A stretch of 64,000 nucleotides of DNA from Armigeres subalbatus (Eukaryota; Arthropoda; Insecta; Diptera; Culicidae). The notes under the pieces are model-generated. The model ran no database searches. It had not been told where the DNA came from and worked only from the letters and a program-made list of their open reading frames with translations. Location of the stretch: NCBI RefSeq assembly GCF_024139115.2, contig NC_085139.1:249297236-249361235 (forward strand), given 5' to 3'. Numbering within the stretch: the first letter of the stretch is position 1; each line of letters begins with the position of its first letter. The position numbers and the translations under genes were made by a program. Positions 11,072-21,794 of the stretch are shown here, piece by piece.

Positions 11072-12690
11072 TCAGACTAAGGCCGAAGTGGCCTGTGCGG
11101 TATATAAGAGTCTTCTCCATTCGGCTCGGTCCATGGCTACACGTCGCCAACCACGCAGTCTACGGAGGGTCCGCAAGTCATCTTCCACCTGATCGATCCA
11201 CCTTGCCCGCTGCGCACCTCGCCTTCTTGTGCCCGTCGGATCGTTGTCGAGAACCATTTTCACCGGGTTACTGTCCGACATTCTGGCTACGTGCCCGGCC
11301 CATCGCAGTCGTCCGATTTTCGTGGTGTGAACGATGGATGGTTCTCCCAGCAGCTCATGCAACTCGTGGTTCACGTACCGTCCGCCATCTGCACCCCACT
11401 ATAGATGGTACGCGGCACTTTCCTCCTAGTGCGCGTTTGTCCTCCACGAGCATCGTCCAGGTCTCGTGTCCGTAGAGGACTACCGGTCTAATGAGCGTTT
11501 TGTAGATTGTCAGTTTGGTACGGCGGCGAACTCTATTCGATCGGAGCGTCTTGCGGAGTCCAAAGTGCGTACGATTTCCAGCCACTATGCGTCTCCGAAT
11601 TTCTCTGCTGGTGTCATTTTCGGCAGTCACCAGTGAGCCCAAGTACACAAATTCTTCTACCACCTCGATTTCGTCACCACCGATGCGTACTCGCGGTGCG
11701 TGGCTCACATTGTCTTCTCTTGAACCTCTTCCTATCATGTACTTCGTCTTCGACGTGTTGATGACTAGTCCGATCCGCTTAGCTTCCCTCTTCAGTCTGA
11801 TGTAGGCTTCCTCCATCTTCTCAAAGTTACGTGCCATAATATCTATGTCGTCGGCGAAACCAAATAGCTGGACGGACTTATTGAAAATTGTACCACTCGT
11901 GTTAATCCCTGCTCTTCGTATTACACCTTCCAAAGCGATGTTGAATAGCAAACACGAAAGACCATCACCTTGCCGTAACCCTCTGCGGGTTTCGAAGGGA
12001 CTCGAGAATGCCCTGAAACTCGAACTACGCACATCACCCGATCCATCGTCGCTTTGATCAACCGTGTCAGTTTATCCGGAAAACCGTGTTCGTGCATTAG
12101 CTGCCATAGCTGGTCCCGATCGATTGTATCATATGCGGCTTTGAAGTCGATAAATAGATGATGTGTGGGCACGTTGTATTCGCGGCATTTCTGCAGTACT
12201 TGGCGAATGGCAAACACCTGGTCCGTGGTGGAGCGTTCGCCCATAAACCCGCCTGGTACTGTCCCACGAACTCCCTTGCAATTGGTGCTAGTCGACGGCA
12301 TAAAATTTGGGAGAGTACCTTGTAGGCGGCGTTCAGCAATGTGATTGAGCGGTAGTTGCTACAATCCAAATGCTTATCGCCCTTTTTGTAGATGGGACAC
12401 ACGACACCTTCCATCCACTCCTGCGGCAAAACTTCCTCCTCCCAAATCTTGGTAATGACCCAGTGCAGCGCTCTAGCCAGTGCCTCGCCACCGTGTTTAA
12501 ATAGCTCTCGGGGTAGTTGGTCAACCCCAAGGGGTGTGTTGTTTTGAGCCGGCCAATCTCCGGCTGGATTTCGGGGAGATCCGGAGCCGGTAGAATTATG
12601 TCCTGCGCGCGTTCTCCCAGGGCCATCACCATACCGCCATCTTCGTCTGCCACATCGCCATTCAGGTGTTCTTCGTAGTGCTGCCGCCAC
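11072..12690 (-). pseudogene. LINE B reverse transcriptase, frameshifted
   Basis: RT blocks are visible in order on the minus strand: CPIYKKGDKHLDCSNYRSI, then FIDFKAAYDTIDRDQLW (palm aspartate), GLRQGDGLSCLLFNIALEG, and LFGFADDIDIMARNFE (the catalytic FADD), then TKYMIGRG and a C-terminal tail with YGHETWTM and GRLRWAGHVARM. The reading frame changes at about 12300, 12030 and 11370, so no continuous polymerase is encoded. Confidence 0.85.
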
Positions 12691-12781
12691 CTTTGGATCA
12701 CCTCACGCTCGTTCGTAAGAAGGTTCCCGTTTATGTCCTTACACATATCGGGCTGTGGCACGTGGCCCTTACGTGAACGGT

Positions 12782-13666
12782 TTAACTTCTCATAGAACTT
12801 TCGTGTGTTATTAGCGCGGTACAGTTGCTCCGTTTCTTCACGGTCTCGATCTTCCTGCTGGCGCTTTTCCTCCGGAAAATCGAGTTTTGTCTGTTCCGCG
12901 CCTGTTTATATCGTGCCTCGTTCGCCCTCGTGCGGTGTTGCAGCAATCTCGCCCATGCTGCATTCTTCTCTTCCACTAACTGCTCACATTCGCCGTCATA
13001 CCAGTCGTTTCTTCTGATCCGGGGCACCGTGCCAAGTGCAGCGGTTGCGGTGCTACCAATGGCGGATCGAATATCTCTCCAGACATCTTCAAGAGATGCT
13101 GCGCCTAGCTGCTCTTCCGTTGGAAGTGCCACTTCCTGCTGCTGCGCGTATTCTTGGGCTAGTCTACCGTCTTGTAGCCGCCCAATGTTAAGCCGCGGCG
13201 TCCGACTTCGACGCGTGTTGTACACCGTCGAGAGTTTTGAGCGCAGGCATACAGCAACGAGGTAGTGGTCGGATTCAATATTCGCACTGCGGTAAGTGCG
13301 GACGTTCGTGATGTCGGAGAAGAATTTACCGTCGATTAGAACGTGATCGATTTGGTTTTCCGTTTCTTGGTTAGGTGATCTCCATGTGGCCTTGTGGATA
13401 TTTTTGCGGGGAAAGAAGGTGCTTCGGACTACCATTCCGCGGGAGGCTGCGAAGTTTATGCATCGTTGGCCGTTGTCATTCGATACGGTATGCAGACTAT
13501 CCGGTCCGATGACCGGTCTATACATTTCCTCGCTTCCTACCTGTGCGTTCATGTCACCGATGACGATTTTAACGTCCCGCAGTGGGCATCCATCGTATGT
13601 CTGCTCCAGCTGTGCGTAGAACGCTTCTTTCTCGTCGTCGGGTCTCCCTTCGTGTGGGCAGTGCAC
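12782..13666 (-). pseudogene. LINE B endonuclease domain (N-terminally truncated)
   Basis: A 294-codon frame. It carries IVIGDMNAQVG (catalytic GD.N), QIDHVLIDGKFFSD, and NIESDHYLVAV (the SDH motif), followed by the charged linker typical between endonuclease and RT (RIRRNDWYDGECEQLV). The usual N-terminal WN and QE motifs are missing because the element is 5'-truncated. The frame itself is intact, which suggests moderate age. It is not expected to be functional. Confidence 0.8.
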
Positions 13667-13686
13667 GGACCATTATCTGGTGCACT

Positions 13687-15490
13687 GACCATTATCTGGT
13701 GATGGTTAATCAGCGCCCAAAACAAAGAGGGTGAGCTCAATGGAGCTCCTCTTGAGGACTGCTGGAATATAGTTACAGCAGCTATTAACGACGCAGCGGA
13801 GAACAACGTCGGGTATATGGGACGAAGTCGACGGAACAATTGGTTCGACGAAGAGTGCAGACAGATTCTGGAAGAGAAGGACGCTACGAGAGAGAAGGAC
13901 GGAACGTTATAGAAGGAAGCGGAGACAGCAGACTCGCCTTTTTCAGGAGAAGGAATGCCGCCTGGAAGACGCGGAGTGCGAGGAGATGGAACAGCGGTGC
14001 CGTTTTCAAGAAACACGCACGTTCTATCAGAAGCTCAACGCATTCCGCAAAGGCTTCGTGTCGCGAGCCGAAATGTTGCGGGATAAGGATGGGATCATCT
14101 TGACGGACGAACGTGTGGTGATCGAAAGGTGGAAGCAGCACTACGAAGAACATTTAAATGGCGCTGAGAGTACAGGCAGTGAAAGTCAAGGCAGCGGAGG
14201 AGATGACTACGTCAGTTCAGCGGACGATGGAAGCCAACCAGCTCCTACCTTGAGGGAAGTTAAGGATACCATCCAACAGCTAAAGACCAATAAAGCAGCT
14301 GGTAAGGATGGTATCGGAGCTGAGCTTATCAAGATGGGCCCGGAAAAGCTGGCCACTTATTGATAGTTAGAATCTGGGAAACTGAACAGCTTCCGGAGGA
14401 GTGGAAGGAAGGAGTTATATACCCCATCTATAAGAAACGCGACAAGCTGGAGTGTGAGAACTTTCGAGCGATTACCATCCTTAATGCCGCTTACAAAGTG
14501 ATATCCGAGATCATCTTCCGTCGTCTGTCACCATTAGTAAATGAGTTCGTGGAAAGTTGACGGCCGTTCGACAATGGACCAGATCTTTACTGTACGGAAA
14601 TCCTACAAAAATGTCGTGAATACCAGGTCCCAACGCACCATCTGTTCGTTGATTTCAAGGTGGCATACGACAGTATAGACCGCGTAGAGCTATGGAAAAT
14701 TATGGAAGAGAGCAGCTTCCCTAGGAAGCTTACCAGACTGATCAAGGAACGGTGGATGGTGTGCAAAACTGTGTGAAGATTTCGGGCGTACACTCCAGTT
14801 CGTTCGAATCGCGCCGGGGACTAAGACAAGGTGATGGACTTTCGTGCCTGTTGTTCAACATTGCGCTAGAAGGTGTCATGCGGAGAGCCGGGTGTAACAG
14901 CCTGGGTACGATTTTCAGCAGATCCAGTGAATTTATTTATTTCGCGGATGACATGGATATTGTCGGCCGAACATTTGCAAAGGTGGCAGAACTGTACACC
15001 CGTTTGAAACGTGAAGCAATAAAAGTTGGACTGGTGGTGAATGCGTCAAAGACAAAGTACATGCTTGTGGGCGGAACCGAGCGCGACAGGGCTCGCGTGG
15101 GAAGCAGTGCTACGATAGATGGGGATACTTTCGAGGTGGTCGAGAAATTCGTCCACCTAGGATCCTTGCTAACGGCTGATAACAAGGTTAGTTGTGAAAC
15201 ACGAAGGCGCATCGTCTGTGGAAGTCGGGCCTAATACGGGCTCCAGAAGAAACTGTGGTCAAAAAAGATTCATCACCGTACCAAATGCGTCATGTACATG
15301 GACAATGTTCGAGGAGGACTTGCAAGCACTCGAAGTTTTCGGGTGCTTAGGATCATATTTGGCGGACCATAATACAACTTGCGTATGAACCACGAACTCG
15401 CCCAGCTCTACGGCGAATTCAGCATCCAGAAGGTAGCTAAAGCCGGAAGGGTACGATGGGCACGGCATGTTGCAAGCACTCGGACTTCAC
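13687..15490 (+). pseudogene. LINE A, 3' half: linker, reverse transcriptase and C-terminus
   Basis: Resumes exactly where 11055 stopped (DHYL then VMVNQ). Blocks: RRNNWFDEECRQIL; FYQKLNAFRKGF; RWKQHYEEHLNG (13986-14363); EEWKEGVIYPIYKKRDKLE (14360-14560); then RT with FESRRGLRQGDGLSCLLFNI and the catalytic YFADDMDIVG (14752-15234); and finally RMNHELAQLYGEFSIQKV and GRVRWARHVAS near 15379-15475. Frames are broken at about 13910, 14360, 14560 and 15235. LINE A and LINE B belong to related families, so the region forms a large imperfect antiparallel pair. Confidence 0.85.
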
Positions 15491-15533
15491 CGCCACTACT
15501 AGAGCGCCACTGTACAGGCGCGTACAGCAAGTT

Positions 15534-15695
15534 TCAGGTCCTTGCTGTAGTTAACACGATTGTCCAGGATATGATCACATCCGACATATCCGTGATCACC
15601 TCCATCGTCCGGCCTCCGCGTTCATCGTGGTTGGTTATCACCGATTTGATGACTCTGGTCAGGGTGGGGCCGTCCATTTTGACTTCGACCTGCAC
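15534..15695 (-). pseudogene. unrecognised coding remnant
   Basis: On the minus strand a frame reads VQVEVKMDGPTLTRVIKSVI, then NHDERGGRTMEVITDM, ending at a TGA at 15534-15536. The composition is protein-like, but the stretch is short and the upstream sequence contains stops. It lies between the end of LINE A and a MITE and is probably a scrap of another mobile element. I do not recognise the family. Confidence 0.3.
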
Positions 15696-15780
15696 CTCAT
15701 CTGACCCTCAACGGCCTACTCTTTGGGGTGACCTCTTGATGCCACTGCCGCCAGTCGCCGCTTCGCCATGTTGTACATGT

Positions 15781-16138
15781 TTTTGCCTTTCTCGTATACA
15801 AAGTATATACGTAAAGGCTATATGTTCGCTCCGAAAATGAACTTTTTATAGGAGGCCCGGAGACCCATAGTGTTATATACCGATCGACTCAGCTCGACGA
15901 ATTGAGGTGATGTCTGTGTGTGCGTGTGTGTGTGTATGTATGTATGTGTGTGTGTGCGCAAAACTATGCAAAAATGTCACTCATTTTTCAGGCACTTATC
16001 CTTTACCGATTTGCTCGCAACAAGTTGCATTCGACGCGGAATCCTGTCCCATTGTTTCTTATTGAAAATTGGTTAAATCGGACTATGGGCTCAAAAGTTA
16101 TGGTCAAAATACTATTTTTATAACTCACGAGAAAGGCT
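15781..16138. mobile_element. MITE-like element with GCCTTTCTCGT/ACGAGAAAGGC ends
   Basis: The left end is TTTTGCCTTTCTCGTATAC and the right end is AACTCACGAGAAAGGC, so the termini are inverted. The inside is non-coding and includes a GT-rich microsatellite at 15913-15958 and AT-rich DNA. A lone copy of the same terminus (TTTTTGCCTTTCTCGTAT) lies near 22749-22766. This style of element is abundant in Aedes; I am not sure of its published name. Confidence 0.55.
15913..15958. repeat. GT/TATG microsatellite
   Basis: Runs of TGTGTG and TATGTATG totalling about 45 bases, inside the MITE at 15781-16138. Confidence 0.85.
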
Positions 16139-17070
16139 CCATCACTGCTAGGTGGATTAATCTGGTTTTTTTTATTTAGAACTCATTTCTTATGGGTCCT
16201 CCCCAAGTAACACTTGCAACATCATTAAATTAGAAAAGTCATAAAAACGTTTATTAATGAGTTATATTTTAGTTTGATAGTAACTTCGAGTTACAAATTA
16301 ATAATAAAGATGTTCCCAATGTTTCACATTTCAACGTTATACTCAATGTTTTCAAAGCACTTATTAAAAACTTTTGGTTTCAATCATTCACATTTCCGAT
16401 CGAATTAAAACTTAATGAAACCATAACAAACAACATGTTTTGTTATTGCTCAGTCACATAGGAAACCAATTGCAACAGACGAATAGAACGAAACGTCAGA
16501 ATGGTTGAAGGTTTGAATTCGTTTATTTAGAAAAAAGATGTTGGAAAGGAAGGTGTCTTTAACAATAATGTTTCTAGTTATAATTGGCATGTTAAGTAAT
16601 ACCGAGTTCATTGAAATTCTAAGCACTTTTTTATGCACACCATTGATTTATTTTATACACCATGATCCGGAGCACTGGTTCACCCAATTCGTCAAATTAC
16701 CAGTTCCGAAATTCTACAGCACATCACTCTTCTTGAAAATACGCTAACTAATCGAGTTTTCCAGATGATATCCGTCTTGATTACAATCCTGGTAAAATAA
16801 TGTTCGAAATGCATTATCCGTGTTTTCCGATTCTCACCTGATTTATTGTTATTTACACTTATCAACAAAAGCATTACACACATTCACTTACCGTCTTCGA
16901 AAAGTTTACCCAGAAAATATTTTTGAAACTTTATTACCGTGAACGAACAGAAATTCAATTAAAATGCAGAATTTTCCAACTAGGATTTGTTATTGTTACC
17001 GAACAATTTTTCTAATACCGTTCAATCACAGCGAGGTATAATTAAGTGTTTCTATCTGTCGCTCAATATA
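16139..17070. other. AT-rich spacer
   Basis: No supported gene. Short frames (for example 16538-16747 plus) have no recognisable features. Worn transposon-like DNA is likely but no boundaries are clear. Confidence 0.4.
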
Positions 17071-17306
17071 CAGTATCCCCCCGCTTATCCGGACCTCGCT
17101 AGTCCGACGACTCGTTAGTCCGGATCTCGCTAATTCGGAATTTTCCGGATTAAAAAGTATCAACACCCGTTTAAACACATTATGCTGTCAGTTTTCAAAT
17201 TTGTGCTGTGATTTTGTTTTGGGTCATTTGTATGGATTTGACAGTCGGATTAACGAGAGAAACCCCGATAGTCCGGCCATACATTTGTCGGATCAGCGGG
17301 GGTTAT
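17071..17306. mobile_element. pogo/Tc1-like MITE
   Basis: Starts CAGTATCCCCCCGCTTATCC after a TA and ends with GGATCAGCGGGGGTTATA near a TA run, so the ends are inverted copies around CCCCCGCT.ATCCG. Further inside are inverted CTAGTCCG/TAGTCCGG words. The length is about 236 bp with no coding capacity. CAGT-type ends and a TA target are typical of the IS630-Tc1-mariner/pogo superfamily. Confidence 0.55.
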
Positions 17307-17512
17307 ATATAACACAAGAATTAAAAACAGCAGGCATGGATACACTCAAAATAATTGTCACTTTAATTCCACTATAAAAAGTCATGTAGACTTTAAAAAT
17401 CGAAACTTTCCTCGGCCTTACTGGAATCAAATAAAACTTACTCAAATCACAAGTGAATCTTAAGGACACTCCTGACGGAATCCAATTTTCAAAGTACTCG
17501 CGTTTTCAAGGG

Positions 17513-17634
17513 CACACCATTCGATACGGAAGCAACGCACAACTGTCATTTTTATTGTTTCAGCTTTGCTGCGTCGCAGCATGCGTGAAAAATAAGAATG
17601 ACAGTTGTGCGTTACTTCCATGTCGAATGGTGTG
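17513..17634. mobile_element. 122-bp foldback element with about 45-bp arms
   Basis: CACACCATTCGA (17513-17524) is the complement of TCGAATGGTGTG (17623-17634). Pairing continues through GGAAG.AACGCACAACTGTCATT, leaving a short GC-rich loop. No coding sequence. Confidence 0.8.
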
Positions 17635-17639
17635 TTGTG

Positions 17640-18089
17640 GAATTCACCAGAAAACATTGAAAATAATATCTATATACTCTTCTAATGAATTCTACTCAAA
17701 ATGAATGTATGAAAAATATATGAGTGGGGTTCTCAGAATGAAATCTATATTTATCAACTATCGCTAATGAAACATTTTGCAAAAGCATTATGAGAACGAT
17801 TTGCGAAGCAAAATGTTTAAGTATGAAATAGTTTTCTACTCCTATTTTTGCCCATCACTAATAGGAATACTATGGAAAAAATTATCAAAGTTTCACTTAA
17901 AATTTAAGTACAGTGCCAAATAAAAATTCACTTAAATTTTATTTTATTTTCCAGTGAATTGAGAATTATGAGTGCCATCACCAATAAATTTTACATCCGA
18001 AACTGCATGGCAAATATCTGCATATGTTTTCAAGTAGCTTCTATGTGAACATTATATTGAGTGTAGTTCATATAGTTCAATCAATTGAA
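17640..18089. other. AT-rich spacer
   Basis: No gene, repeat array or element end that I can support. Confidence 0.4.
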
Positions 18090-18590
18090 AAATGTGAATA
18101 AATGGCAAAAAGTTGGAAGGACAAATGGTTGAAGGTCAAAAGGTCGAAGGGACAAAAGGTCGAAGGACAAACGGTCGAAGGGTCAAAAGGTCGAAAGGAC
18201 AAAAGGTCGAAGGACAAAGGGTTCCCTAGCAGCACACATATTTCGAACAGGTTACTGCAACTGATATGTGACCAGATTTAGTCACAATCAAGTTGCTGCA
18301 ACCATTTTCGTCTGACTCGTGCTGCTCGGGTTGTAGGTCAAATTTACAAAAGGTCGAAAGGACAAAAGGTCGAAATGACAAAAGATTGAATGGACAAAAG
18401 GTCGAAGGATCAAGAGTTCGAATGTACAAAAGGTCGAATATTCAAGAGGTTCAAGCTACACTGTGTCATAAGGTTGAAGGACAAAAGGTCGAAAGGACAA
18501 AATATCGTAGCGAAAAAAGGTTGATATTATCAACAATCAACTACGACGAAAAGCTGAAGGGATAAAAAGTCAAAAGGACAAAAAGACAAA
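18090..18590 (+). repeat. GGTCGAAAGGACAAAA minisatellite
   Basis: Imperfect tandem copies of a 15-16 bp motif (AAAGGTCGAA plus GGACA), interrupted by a 106-bp foldback at 18225-18330. The same motif occurs in reverse orientation at 26575-26785. Confidence 0.85.
18225..18330. mobile_element. 106-bp palindromic MITE inside the minisatellite
   Basis: Ends CCCTAGCAGCACACA and TCGTGCTGCTCGGG are inverted copies. Inside, GGTTACTGCAACT and AGTTGCTGCAACC, then TGTGAC and GTCACA, also pair, so almost the whole element folds into one hairpin. No clear target duplication. Confidence 0.65.
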
Positions 18591-18729
18591 TGTGCATAAT
18601 ATTGAGATTTTATTCTATGAATCATATGCTGTGTTTAAGAGTTATAGCTTTTATTTCAAACAGACGGTGTTCTTTTGAGTCAACTACTTAACTAAATTCA
18701 TTAGAATAATACTAATAATAAAACTATGT

Positions 18730-20060
18730 TAAATTTTTTTTAAAAACTAATGCGATTCCCGTTATATAGTCCGCAATGTTACTAGCGGAGTAGTTTGACA
18801 CCAAATAAAAAAAATGGTCGTCTTTCTCTATTTCTTTGGGGTTTCGCTTAGGCGCTGGTATTCCTTGTAGTACGCTCATGATTTCACCTTCAGTCACCTT
18901 TTGTTCCTTTTGGAAGCTTTCCACCGTTTGGTAGAAACCGACATCGTTGGAAACGGTCTTCCACCTGTTATGCCATCCTTCAAGCCTGTTTGTTGTTCGA
19001 GGCTGGTGATCGAAAACGCATTTCGAAACATTCCATAGCGCTGGAGGAAAAATTAGACTGCGGTTCCGTCACTTTTCCTCTTTCGATTTTTTCCAAGTAC
19101 GTTATTTTCCTCCACGTACTTTAGAAATGGTTCCATTGCTGGAGGGGCGCCGCTTGAAACTATTTCGAATACCTCATTCACCTGCTCCAAGGGCACGAAA
19201 GCTAGAGCTTCATTTTTTTAAATGTCATGTAAACAGTGTTATCTTCAGCGTAAACCGGGTTTAGACCACAGCTTTGAATTCTCTTAAAAAAGTTTTGTGT
19301 GAGGTGAAAAAAGCATCCTTGACGGCGGCAGTCGGGAAACACAGTCCCAATGGCATTGAACGCTCAAAAGCTCATTAATGGCACTTCAGGATCCAGGTCA
19401 ACACCTAAACCCTCAGCAATATTTGCCAATTCCCCCAACGCCCGCGTATACGTTTCTTGAATAGATCTGTTTGAATCCTGTAGGCGCCGTGGAAAATGCG
19501 CCGTCCAACATCCACATCTTAGCGATGTACAAGCGTCGAACATTGTCCTGAGTGGTAAAAATAAGTATATTTCCGCCAAGCATATCCACCGTAGCCAACA
19601 AGTCCTCACCATCTAAAGTTTTTTGTTGAAATTTTCCGGTATCTCGGTGAAGACGTTGGGTGGTGCAGGGTACTCAGTAGTTTTTCGCGAGCGCTGGCAA
19701 ATCTTGCGTTGTGCTTCTTTTGAGATCATGGTTTGCAGCTGTAATGATTAACTTTCCCAGTTGGCTAATATTTAATTCAAATGTTAATAACACACATTAC
19801 CTCGCTAGAAACGTTTTTAGCACATTCTCGAATCGTCGAGGAAGGCACTTCGCGAAAAGATTCGGAACGATGTTTAAGATCCGTTCGTAATTGTCGACAT
19901 TGTACGGTAAATGGATTTGGTTGGTGATTATGGTGGGATTCTTTTTCAGCTATATGCTTTCCGTTGGCAAGGAAAGTTATGATTGTTGCGTAGCTACGGT
20001 TCTGCTGTTGTTTACTCCGTTTTTTCACGCACGACCAGTAGAGTACTTCTTCGTGCTGAA
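18730..20060 (-). pseudogene. FLYWCH/MULE-type transposase pseudogene
   Basis: Minus-strand order: a FLYWCH-like zinc finger remnant (20060-19830: VLYWSCVKKRSKQ, SYATIITFLANGKHI, HHNHQPNPF), then MULE transposase core pieces near 19601-19364 (LLATVDMLGGNILIFTTQDN, RRLYIAKMWMLDGAFS), and a C-terminal piece at 18990-18730 with TTNRLEGWHNRWKTV, FYQTVESFQKEQ and EEIEKD-like acidic residues. A frame containing TNRLEGWHN is a hallmark of MULE/Kobolok-like insect transposases that carry FLYWCH fingers. Several frameshifts and stops separate the blocks and one zinc-ligand cysteine appears replaced by tyrosine, so it is dead. No terminal inverted repeats were found. Confidence 0.7.
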
Positions 20061-20417
20061 CAAATAAGCAATTCTTAGAACAAATAAGCAATAAGCAAAC
20101 AACACTAATAATTTCAGATTATTTCGGCCAGGTCAAAAAATAAATTTAAGATTTGTGATTTGAATGTACCTGTTTGTTTAAATGGTAACCATAAGTACCT
20201 TTCACCAACAGTGGACTGTGCGGCCCAGTTCTGCCGAACGAGCTATGCGTCACGGGGTGTGCTGTTTTATCGCGCGTGCTGCTCCGTTCGTTGTCCCACG
20301 AGGAAAGAGGCAAAGTCATGGCCTGCTATTTACTAGTCGATGTTGGCAACCAAACCGTTATACGATATTTGCATATCTGTCATGAATGCATTCTAAAAGT
20401 CGATTGATCAATTCCTT

Positions 20418-20612
20418 ATATATCTAACCCTCACATGGACATCCTTTGTTCGTTTGGAGAATTTCTATCTCCGGATCGGTATTCCGTAGTAAGGTATTTG
20501 GATGAGGTTCTTTGCGTATCTCTTCTTTCATTCCGCTGCTGGATGCTCCTTCGGCCAAATCACAGATCCCGGAGGGCGAAAATGGATCTTCAATTTTGAC
20601 GTAGGACTACGT
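20418..20612 (-). pseudogene. protein-like fragment, possibly an upstream part of the MULE unit
   Basis: A minus-strand frame reads YVKIEDPFSPSGICDLAEG, then GMKEEIRKEPHPNTLLRNTD and PEIEILQTNKGCP, with a stop at 20411-20413. The composition is like the linker between an N-terminal adaptor domain and a FLYWCH finger, and it lies upstream of the MULE pseudogene on the same strand. The link is inference. Its upstream edge falls in the near-palindrome TTGACGTAGGACTACGTC at 20596-20613. Confidence 0.3.
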
Positions 20613-20928
20613 CTGTGTTTTCTATATTGGGGTACACTTTAAGATTGCGAAAATCGGGGACCGTCACGAAAATATGATAGACTTTGAACTTTAATATCTA
20701 AGCCGTTTCTCGATGGATTTTCAATTTTTTTGGACCATTCGATCAAGGATGAGTCAACGCTTCTTTGTATTTATTTAAAAATACTGATTTTTAACTATTT
20801 ATTATCGATAATTGATAAAAAGTTTAGAAATAGGTCAACCAACCAATCACGTACATGCATCACTAGCACAGACATCAAAAATCAATCACTTGCGGGTTTG
20901 GATCTAATCCTCAGTTTGAACAAGGTTT

Positions 20929-21794
20929 CACGCAGAGCAGACGCATCAAAGCGATCGCGGATACAGCATCACGGAGGCGCTAATAACATTTTCAAAGGAA
21001 ATCCATCGCATTGGTGGTGGTGCTCGATGTGTTGCTGCAGATCATTCAACCTCAACGAACCAGCATTTCATATGAAGAAAAGGTTGACTATAAAAATAGC
21101 ACTGTGGCGATCCCGCACCGCCAGTGCTGATGCTGAAAAATTATTACAAATTGTGGTGTAAGTTAGTTGGAAAGGAGCATTGGGAAAAAAATTGGTTCTT
21201 CTAAGGACCAACATTTTATGAAAAGAAAGAGTTAATTTCGAAAATGGACTGTTTCGGTGGCATCGGGTTTGGCGTGGTAGCTTGGTTGCTGTTAATGATC
21301 TCCCTCCGACGCGCTATCAAATTCGCTATTTACGATTGAGTTTTGCACTTTGAAGAAAGTTTATTTCGGTGAACGTCGCTCGGACAGAAAGATGCGGAAA
21401 GATAATGCTTTGTAATATGATAAACTTCGTCTTGAGTCAAATTTCTGTTGTCATTCCTCGCAACAATACGCATCTTAGACCATATCATAACCAAATTCAG
21501 AATATTGAGAGAAAGTTTCATTGGATTCTTAGAATTTGTCATTCTCCGAATGGTCCGTTGTCCTGCGGAATCCCGATCGAAATGATTGCGCGCGCACCGA
21601 AAAGCAGCTTTCTTATATCTATTGAAGAAAATCCATTAGCCCCGCCCCTTCATTATCGTTATGAGTGCACATTATATTTACACCCATATCAGATCACAAA
21701 GGGGTGGGGCTAACGGGCTTAATTTATTGAATACAAGAAAGCTGCTGTTCGGCGTCCGCGAGCCATTTTGATCGGGATTCCACAGAAAGCGGTT
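20929..21794 (+). repeat. triplicated unit, copy 1 (with long hairpin)
   Basis: Shares with copies 2 and 3 a start of the type CACGCAGAGC.GACGCA, then CGGAGGCGCT, GGTTTGGCGTGGTAGCTTGG, CCTCCGACGCGCTATCAAAT, GAACGTCGCTCGG.CAG and CGCAACAATACGCATCTTAG. At 21564-21784 the sequence turns into an imperfect hairpin of about 85-base arms: TGCGGAATCCCGATC pairs with GATCGGGATTCCACA, GAAAAGCAGCTTTCTT with its complement, and TTAGCCCCGCCCCTT with AAGGGGTGGGGCTAA. No protein is encoded. Class unknown. Confidence 0.7.

Larger units (their letters stand above)
11056..13686 (-). mobile_element. LINE B: 5'-truncated non-LTR element inserted in LINE A
   Basis: Minus-strand order: endonuclease lacking its first motifs (13666-12782), a linker with a YEEHLNG motif (12761-12333), reverse transcriptase in several frames (12690-11355), and a C-terminal region with GRLRWAGHVARM (11374-11072). 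It ends in an AATAAATAATAAATAA-like 3' tail at about 11060. The flanks are GACCACTATCT (11045-11055) and GACCATTATCT (13687-13697), a target-site duplication with one mismatch. Loss of the 5' end fits aborted target-primed reverse transcription. The right edge also carries a 19-base direct repeat (13668-13686 and onward), so the exact junction is uncertain by that amount. Confidence 0.85.

Noticed and set aside
16538..16747. 69-codon hydrophobic ORF as a membrane peptide
   Set aside because: AT-rich spacer, no supporting signal; hydrophobicity is expected from T-rich codons.
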